From the NCBI GenBank assembly GCA_963681505.1, contig OY811972.1, positions 5,052,332-5,116,331 of the forward strand: a DNA stretch of 64,000 nucleotides, read 5' to 3'. The DNA comes from Eunapius fragilis. Lineage: Eukaryota > Porifera > Demospongiae > Spongillida > Spongillidae. The notes under the pieces were generated by a model. It did no database searches. It was not told the DNA's origin and worked only from the letters and a program-made list of their open reading frames with translations. Made by a program: the position numbers and the translations under genes. Numbering within the stretch: position 1 is the first letter of the stretch; the number at the start of each line of letters is the position of its first letter. Positions 56,759 through 64,000 of this stretch are shown here, one piece after another.

Positions 56759-57274
56759 TGCTATGGCCCTGCGCTTTGTTAAAATTACTTATTCTTCTCA
56801 TTTAAAATTAATACAAATGTCACATCACTACTCAATGCTGATACAATTTCGAAAGCAAGTGTGACAGTGACAGCTTGGTCTGCAGCCTATGGAGCCGAAA
56901 AGAGAAAACACATTGAAAATGACCCTAAGTGCAATGAGCTGGGTTGGGTCTGTGTCCCCTGGCTGTAGAACTTTATGGGTGTTGGGATCAGAAGCCAGGA
57001 AAACTGATCAGGTTTAGCTTGTAAGCTGCGTTGTTCCAAATCCCAGGCTATCACCCGACTGTATGGAAATCTGAGCATAACTCTGGTATGGGCAAATGCT
57101 AGAGCTCTGCTAGCAATGTGTGCAGGCTGTAAGGATGGTCCAGGCAATAATTTCTTAGAATAGGTTTTCACATTTGTGTATAATATAAAAGTACAGAATT
57201 ATGTATTCATGTATTCCTATTAGTAATACTACAATTTTGATATTACAAATAATGTTATCATTATAATAAAAGAC

Positions 57275-58470
57275 AATAGCAAAGCATAGGTACCAACCAA
57301 TGTATTGAAAAGGAAGAATTCTAAGCTCTGATCACAATACCCCTGCCTTGTTATAGTTTCTACTACATTTAGACATTCTGAATTAACCAATCAAGTTTGT
57401 GTTATCATTTAATTTGTTTGCATCAAATCATGAGCTAATGCCAGCATTAAACACCTAATTGAGTTCCAGGGCTAACCAAATCCTCCCCCACCCACCTCTT
57501 CATGTGTAGTCATTGGTTGGGAGGACTTTATCATCCATGGCTATGTCATGATGGGGTGGAGTAAGGCATGGGGAGGAGGGGAGGGGAGGTTTCATGTGAT
57601 CAGTGCATTAAATCCAAGTACCAGTAGATACATGTGTACATGTATGAAGGCATATCAAGACAATTGCTCCTGGTTCCTTGGGGCTGTAGGAGCTGTGTAC
57701 ATCCATGTCATGTAGTTCTATCCACCCACCTGGTCCCACCAGCTTTGCACTGGGCTGTGTTCTTTTGCATCATTCTCTTATCATCACAACCTTACATGAG
57801 CTCATCATCCACATATTCCTCCCCACCTGCTCCAGGAGGGTGATACATCATCCTTGCTAATTAATGCTGCCAGATAAATATCAACTTACCCCCACATGTA
57901 CACTTTTTAAAAATTCCTCCCTCCCTCATCTCTCTGCTGGACAGTCCCCATCAAAACTTGCGATGGTTTAGCAGTTTTTTTGTTTAATTTAATATTTTAG
58001 TGTACCCAGCAAGGCCACACCCTCTCCTTGCCCACCTCACCCAACCCCTCCCTGTTATGATCACATTTGTATTACAGGATGGGTGGAGTTCATTGATGAT
58101 AGCAAGTGAGGAGGGATATGTTGAAGTGGTGAGATCACTCATTGAAGCAGGAGCTAACATCAATCAATCACACTAACAAGGTTGGCATACATGCACACTG
58201 TTATTGTACTCTATTAAATGCACACACCCAAGGCTGTGCCAGAAATTCAAATGAGGTGGGTTTGATATACGTGAGTTTACTTAAAGACCTAGCCTTGACC
58301 ACAGACACAATGGTCACAGCTGCTGAGGATTGCTGCTACAGATATGTAGCAGTGATGTAATCCATCCTAATAGAGACCCTATTCTAAGTCAGACAAATTG
58401 TGCTATAATCAGTGTTATGTTAGAATGCACATGTGCACATAGCTAGTCCCAAGTGACCTTGATTGAGAGT
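57275..58470 (+). repeat. Isolated copy of an ankyrin-gene cassette
   Basis: Shares with the 25-36 kb introns 'atagcaaagcataggtacca', 'tgtagtcattggttgggagg', 'tttatcatccatggctatgt', 'tggtcccaccagctttgcac' and 'tacatgagctcatcat'. It lies 21 kb from the gene, with other repeats between, and contains one broken ankyrin exon. Confidence 0.8.
58078..58180 (+). pseudogene. Broken ankyrin exon (type W)
   Basis: After a TTACAG acceptor the frame reads DGWSSLMIASEEGYVEVVRS. The word ATCA is duplicated ('atcaatcaatcacac'), making the exon 103 bp and shifting the frame before the donor GTTGGC. Intact partners are at 29156 and 35507. Confidence 0.8.
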
Positions 58471-58681
58471 TAGAGCTGGGGATGGTATTGGATTGGAGAT
58501 TATTGTGTCAGAATGCAATATAATTGATCATCAAGAAGTGGTTCTATGGGCACCCACTTTCCATACCCACCTGAAAATGTACTTAAACATTACAACATTT
58601 GAGTGTTCTACTAAAAGTCTTCCCATGGCAATATTCACATATCGTTGCAATGAGGTATTGTTATATAAAAATGAAGGAAAC

Positions 58682-58740
58682 ACACAAAACATTCTCAATG
58701 TGAAAGTTGATGTTACATAGGATTCATCTGAAATGGTGAA
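58682..58740. mobile_element. Fragment of the fold-back family (copy D)
   Basis: 'aaacattctcaatgtgaaag' then 'ttgatgttacataggattca' parallels the terminal part of elements B and C. Only one arm segment remains. Confidence 0.6.
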
Positions 58741-60021
58741 CTGGCGGCTACAAGATGAAATGTGAAAACTTGTAATGGTTGTGTCTCATCTCTCCAACTT
58801 TGTGAGTTCGTGTTGCGAATGGTGTTGTAAGTCCAAGTCCTGTTTGTTTGTGAGAATTGGTCGACACTGTTCAAGCTGTATTCCTCAAAAACGCGGGCGA
58901 TGCTCTAACCAAGCTGTTCTGTCTGTCTCACAATTGCCTTGTACGTCATCTGATCAGGTCTACATCCCAGTGCACACAGCTGTTGACCGCTCAATTATCG
59001 TCAACCTGTGACCCGTCTGACAGGGCCCGCGAGGGTATTATAAAGTGTGTGTGTGTGTGTGGGGGGGGGGGGGGCAGATTTCAGTACTACGCTCCTCCAT
59101 TTTAGCAATTAAGTTTGGTTGTAAATCCTTCGCGCGCAGTTATTCGTAGTAACACTCGTATAAAAGTGTAAGCAAAAATGCACAATAATATCTCATATCG
59201 ATCTATAGATCGTTCTATATATCAAAATGTCGCTAGTTTCGGTTATTATTTTCTAGAAGCAAACTCAGAGGAACGTCGTCCAGTCAATGTTCTTGTCGCT
59301 GTGAATCATGAGAGTAGCTAAGTTATTGAATCTAATTTGATTCATGCTTGACGGAAGCCAAGTTTTCAAGCGACGAGCGGTCGAAAAGATCCTCCCAATG
59401 CATACATTCTATATGCCAATCTCTTATATCTTTCAATTAATATTAATTGGTGCTGCATCCATTGTGCACGCCATCAGCACTAGCCTCATCCATCGATACA
59501 TTCAGTACACAATGTACTACACATACTGCCACCACATGAGCAGAGCCAACTATTTTGCCTATATTTAGAGGAAGTGGGCCCACACCTCCTCCTGGAAAAA
59601 ACCCTTAAAAACCGAGCTCAAGCGCTCAAATTGTTCATGAAGTGCAGCAGACCACCACATCATGATGATCTGTCTTGTGCTGTTGCGCTCAACTTGTTTA
59701 AGCCATCGTCAGGTTCCAAACAGCACTCTCACATCATGTAGTCACAGTGAAAAAAAAAAAGCGGGGTTATAGATCTGCCAGTGGTTGTCACAATACGCTT
59801 AGACTGATTTTAACACTTCTTCACCAACCTTATATGTTAAGGCCATCAGACCTTCTGCGCACACGCATACATGCAGCTGCAGACCCCATCTACAGATAAT
59901 ACCTCACCTGGGAACCCCTGTTACTATATCCTTATCAATCTACATAGTTCACCCCGAGTTCCCATACTAGTATCTTTATCCATCTACGCATGCATGCTTG
60001 AACGTAACAACTGCATGTAGG
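58741..60021. other. No gene seen
   Basis: Has a (GT)n-G run at 59046-59075. Frames at 58857-59105 and 59344-59568 (the latter hydrophobic) have no supporting motif or splice context. Confidence 0.4.
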
Positions 60022-60669
60022 CTACGCCTCCATATTTAGATGGGAGCATATTTTTCTGTTTAATTCGTTCCTCAAACGACAGATAATTGTATTTTCACTA
60101 ACTGCATTAGTAGCTGGATTGACCAAGATCCGCAGTTTAAATATAGTAACAATCTCCGAAACAAGGCACTTTTCACATTGACCAAGTCTTTGAAATGTAT
60201 AGCTATTTCGGGTGCAGGTATATCGTCTGGTAAAGTGTATTGTCACCAATACACGGTCATCATCTTCGTTTGGCACATACGCAGCACCACGTGCTTCATT
60301 ACTCGAATTAAAATATTCTGCCGAATCTTTAAGCATGGTTGGATTACTTGGAAGAGGTATATAGCTATCCTACACTGCTTTTTACAAGGAGACTCGCCCA
60401 TAGCGTATGTAGTGACCGGCCAGGCAATTAGAGTTCCAATCCAATTTGTTGGCAGGCTATCTAACACAATCAAATTAAATATATTTCGGAGTTCCCTTCG
60501 TCAAGCAAACAACCAAATCACAAGCACTGCACACAATAACAAAAGAACAAAAGGCTATGCTTTTATGTACGTATTACATGTATACTACATCGATAAATTT
60601 ATCAAATTTATCGGTCAAAAAAGTGGAGGGGCAGCTGCCCCCCTTGCCCCCTCGGTTCCGCGGGCCCTG
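60022..60669 (-). pseudogene. hAT element remnant: terminus and dimerisation region
   Basis: On the minus strand the element appears to begin at 60669 with CAGGGCCCGCGGAACC, followed by GGGGGCAAGGGGGGCAGCTG, typical hAT terminal text. Further on (about 60190-60060) a frame reads CEKCLVSEIVTIFKLRILVN then PATNAVSEN and RLRNELN. P-A-T-N-A-V-S-E is the opening of the hAT C-terminal dimerisation domain. The catalytic part is absent. Confidence 0.55.
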
Positions 60670-60779
60670 CATAATTAATATCAGTTGCAGGGGCATGCTC
60701 TATTCTATCTCAAGCGCATCTGAAGACAACAATACCTTCAGGTGCGCGGATCTGCCCAATTTGATGTACTGTACATGTA

Positions 60780-63700
60780 CGTTGCCATTGCATTTTTGCT
60801 GGGGTGATGCTGGTGGGCATTCTTTCGCTGTCAATCTACACAAAGCCTATAAGAGGTGATACACTGGAGAAGAATCTATTTTTGGTACCAGAAAGGCTGG
60901 TAAAGTGTTTGTTTCTGAATTAGCCCGCATTTTTTAAGCGTATGCTGACCGGCTGTTCGAGTCTGGAGCCTGCTGCTCTAGAAGCTACTACAGCAATGGC
61001 TATTCTTCTGCTCCAAAAACACATAGAAAGAGCAAACATCACCTGCTCATTCTTGAAAGAAGACTGGATCTTTGGAATAAGAGTGACATACAATCGCTGC
61101 TTGAAGAAGGTCGTTGTATTCAGAAGCATCTTCTTCATGTTCCCTTCTATCCTGACAAGGCACACACTGCCCATGTCTATAGTAAGCTGATGCTGCAAGG
61201 TAAAGTGCAGACTGCTTTTAGGTATCTATCTCAACACACAGAAGGTGGAGTTCCGAAACCAGATGATAAGATGCCTGAACCAGATAGTGATGGTACCATA
61301 CATTTGCGCTCCACTGTACACATTCTTCTTGAAAAACATCCTGTGGGAAAGATTGTACCAGAATGTACTTTACTTAATGGTACTCCAAATGCTGTAAACC
61401 CTATTCTATTTGATAGTCTTGATGCTGATGCTATTTGCCAAACCGCTCTTCATACACATCGAGCAGCTGGACCTTCAGGCTTAGATGCATATGCATGGCG
61501 GCGAATGTGTAGTTCTTTTAAAGCTGCTTCCACTGATCTTTGTTCAGCACTTGCAGCAGTAGGTCAGCGTATTTACACATCCACCAGAGGGCTTATCTGC
61601 TTTTGTTATCTGTCGTCTAATTCCATTAGACAAAAGCCCTGGTGTACGTCCAATCGGGATTGGTGAAGTAAGGTAAGCTGCCATATTAGAACCGGTTTTT
61701 AAACGGACTGTACAAGTCAAACGCATCGTCTGGAGGACGTTTTAACACCACCAAGTGTCACTACTGATGGATGCGCACCATACCATCGTTTTAAAAGTTT
61801 TCCAGCACCTTTTGTTTTGTATATCCACTCGCACCTCTGAGGGGGGGGGGGGGGGGGGTTCGCGATGAGTGCCAAATTAGAACAGGGGGGTGTGTCGTAG
61901 CTTTTCTAATAGTTTCAATCGTACAGACAACCAGCAACGCCGCCAACATATCTAGAAGTATCCGAAGTGAAGTTCTAAACACACAAAAAAATACATTTGC
62001 GTTCGCTGTCTGCAACTATGTCACTTTCTGTTAGTTCGAGGGGTAGTGATTTAAAAAACGCCATGCATTGCAAGAGCTAGCAAAAGCCCTCATTTTCCCC
62101 ATCTTTCTATTCATAAGTCATGAGACATCGATTTTAAGCTTAAAACTTTGTTATAAGTGGTTACGCGGAAGAGCTACTTCAAGTCAAAGAGAGGCTTCGT
62201 GACCTCCATTGAAAATTACCGGAAGTGAGTACTAAATGAGCCATAGCTTGCATGGTGGAAATTGGCATCGCTAAGTTACGGTTATAACACAAATCTACGC
62301 AAGAAAGAATGAGTTTCAAATCCCTACCTCTTCTACAGCCCCCTGAGAATCGCTGGAATTCAGCAAAACAAAACTTGTTTACCTATACTTGGTTAAATTA
62401 TTGTAATAAATATTATTGGAAAATTATTGATAGATGCGCGTATATCGGGCACACAATCGGCTATGATTTTTATGGCGTTCAGATCAGTGGTGACATGTCC
62501 TTGGCACTGCAGTTTGGCCTTATATTTACCAAATGCTAGGCCTACTTCCTTTGACCCCACGAACGGGTCGGTTCTGTGGAGCGATATCGTTTACATAAGT
62601 CCATCGTGACATCTTTACTATTAACTGGGATAGGCGCTTTCCCTTTCGCTGCCAGCCATTTCTTCCACGCTTGGCCTCCAAGAAATAAGAGGTTTACTAA
62701 CTAGCTTTCGTACGTACGTAAAAACAAATTAACTACTTAGGGGCGTAGTTCGCTAAAGGGTATTATCAACTGTGGTTATAGGCTGCGGTTATTCTGACCC
62801 CCCCCCTGTTCCAATAAGGCCAACCTGTTCTAATATGGCAGTTTACCTTATCAAGGCACATTATTTCCAAAGCTTTACTGAAAATCATAAAGGTAGATAT
62901 CGACGAAGCAGCTAGACGGACCTCTCCAAGTGTGTGCTGGTCATGATGGAGGATGTGAAGCTGCTGTGCATGCTATGAGAATGATTTTCAATGAAGTATA
63001 TGCAGAAGGTGTTTTACTTGTTGATGCAACAAATGCTTTTAACTGCATTAGCCGACAAGCCACTCTACACAACATCGGTCATCACTTGCACAAATCATTA
63101 ACAATACATACCAATCTCCAGTAAGGCTGATTATGCCTGGCAGTGGTGAAAACCATTCCACGGAAGGTACCACACAGGGCGATCCATTAGCCATGGCGAT
63201 GTATGCCATTGCTGTAATTCCTATAATTCGTCATTTACGATCCTTCTGCCAAACAGTTCAACAGATCTGGTATGCAGATGATGCTGCAGGAGCTGGCTCA
63301 TGCTACTACCTCAACATGTAGTGGGATGAACTCAACAGGATTGGCCCATTACATGGGTATTATCCTAATGCATCCAAGACTTGCCTCATTGTTAAACTAC
63401 ATCATGAACATGCTACTAAAGAAAACTTTGCTGCCTCGGGAATAACAATATCCACGAAAGGCAACTGACATCTTGGTGCTGCACTTAATTAACTTTTGTT
63501 GAAGAGGTTGTAAGCAAAAAAGCTGCAACATGGGTCACTGATGTCAAACACTTGCCAAAATTGCTCACACTCAACCTCAGGCTGCTTATGGGCTCTCGAG
63601 TCGTTAGTTATTTCTCTTGTGCACTGTTCCTGATATACATGTAAAAGACTTTTTACAGCCTTTGGAGGACTCAATTCATCAGTTTTTCATCCCTGCTATA

Positions 63701-64000
63701 ACAGGTCGCCCTCCATGCTCAAAACTAGGGAGAGTTGCTTGCCTTGCCAGTTAGACTTGGTGGCATTGGGATTTTAAATCCTATGACATGCTCTTCTCAA
63801 TGTTTTAACTCATCCAATCAACTAACGTCTCCGCTGGTTGCACTACTAATTTCACAAGAGGACAAACTTCCCTCTTTTGATGCTACATTATCTGAAACAA
63901 GAAAATCTATTTATTCAAAAAATAGACAACTACAAAATGTCCTTGCTGATTGCATATATGACAACCTATCTGCTAAGCAGCAACGACTGGTTGATCTTAG
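60780..64000 (+). pseudogene. RT retroelement copy 3 (different lineage), interrupted, runs off the window
   Basis: Pieces: GDAGGHSFAVNLHKAYKR (60806), TRKAGKVFVSELARIF, LDLWNKSDIQSLLEEGR (about 61063), then frame 61190-61666 with GKVQTAFRYLSQ, RAAGPSGLDAYAWRRMCSSF and PGVRPIGIGEV. A 1178-bp element interrupts. It resumes at 62851 with HIISKALLKII, a one-base shift, then [26 protein letters not shown] (motif A), STEGTTQGDPLAMAMYA (motif B) and IWYADDAAGAG (motif C). Stops follow, but coding sense continues to the window end (SAKQQRLVDL). Related RT proteins are common in cnidarians and sponges; I cannot name the clade. No endonuclease part is inside the window. Confidence 0.78.
61671..62848. 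mobile_element. 1178-bp TA-flanked TIR element inside RT copy 3
   Basis: Ends AGGTAAGCTGCCATATTAGA (61671) and its complement (to 62848); 27-bp TIRs with two mismatches. TA stands on both sides (61669-61670 and 62849-62850). Discounting the element and one TA keeps the RT frame open and places R-H-I-I-S-K directly after G-E-V-S, the conserved spacing. The interior has 18 G at 61841-61858 and no recognisable transposase, so it is non-autonomous. TA duplications point to Tc1/mariner-like mobilisation. Confidence 0.85.

Larger units (their letters stand above)
55871..57270. other. No gene seen; low-complexity and palindromic text
   Basis: Contains a 40-base G-rich run (56199-56227), a self-complementary block (56335-56515) and a 32-base C run (56724-56755). 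Minus frame 56887-57171 lacks support. Confidence 0.5.

Noticed and set aside
59344-59568. Small membrane protein
   Set aside because: One hydrophobic stretch in an isolated frame, without start context, conservation or splice signals.

Overview
The window is nuclear DNA from an animal. Genes are split by GT-AG introns, many only 48-105 bp long, and polyadenylation signals and ankyrin, RING, HECT, THAP and PHD domains are present. The sequence is AT-rich with many mobile elements and long G or C runs. The gene and transposon mix (one-repeat-per-exon ankyrin gene, RAG1-N-terminus-like transposase, Ginger1, DPEKKR-repeat proteins, G2E3-like HECT fragment) fits an early-branching marine invertebrate. 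A demosponge is my best guess, but the sequence does not prove it.

Left part (1-9.6 kb). A repeat unit is interrupted by a 7.5-kb Ginger1-type DNA transposon (939-8426) with a 4-bp target duplication. Its minus-strand gene encodes an H2C2 finger, a Gypsy-like integrase, a Ulp1-like protease and a PHD finger. It is itself split by an intact-ended hAT element (1489-4773) and by a 420-bp hAT-like MITE (7663-8082), each with a 5-bp target duplication. A small proline/alanine-rich two-exon gene follows.

9.8-22 kb. Three hairpin (fold-back) elements of one family, a 27-bp-TIR MITE, a decaying minus-strand HECT ubiquitin-ligase gene (UIM, C2HC finger, HECT N-lobe), a helicase remnant, a DPEKKR-repeat pseudogene and minisatellites.

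22.4-36.9 kb. One plus-strand ankyrin gene. Eleven exons each encode one ankyrin repeat; a short exon and a coiled-coil last exon with a poly(A) signal follow. A three-exon block has been duplicated, and a MITE lies only in the second copy.

38-48 kb. A TIR element carrying a THAP-like exon, a decayed RT copy with restriction-like endonuclease motifs, an intact six-exon gene of unknown function, and a 324-bp satellite array.

48.5-52.2 kb. The most notable locus: an 11-exon gene, all splice phases consistent, 904 codons. It joins a RAG1-like N-terminal region (cysteine pairs, RING-like motif, C2HC-like finger) to a DDE-type transposase-like region. A short convergent minus-strand exon lies just downstream.

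53-64 kb. Two more decayed RT copies, one interrupted by a TA-flanked element and running off the window end, an isolated copy of an ankyrin cassette, and a hAT remnant.

The only genes that look intact are the ankyrin gene (5' end uncertain), the six-exon gene, the RAG1-N-like gene and possibly the proline-rich gene. Everything else recognisable as coding is mobile-element or pseudogene material. No tRNA, rRNA, CRISPR array or prokaryotic gene was seen.
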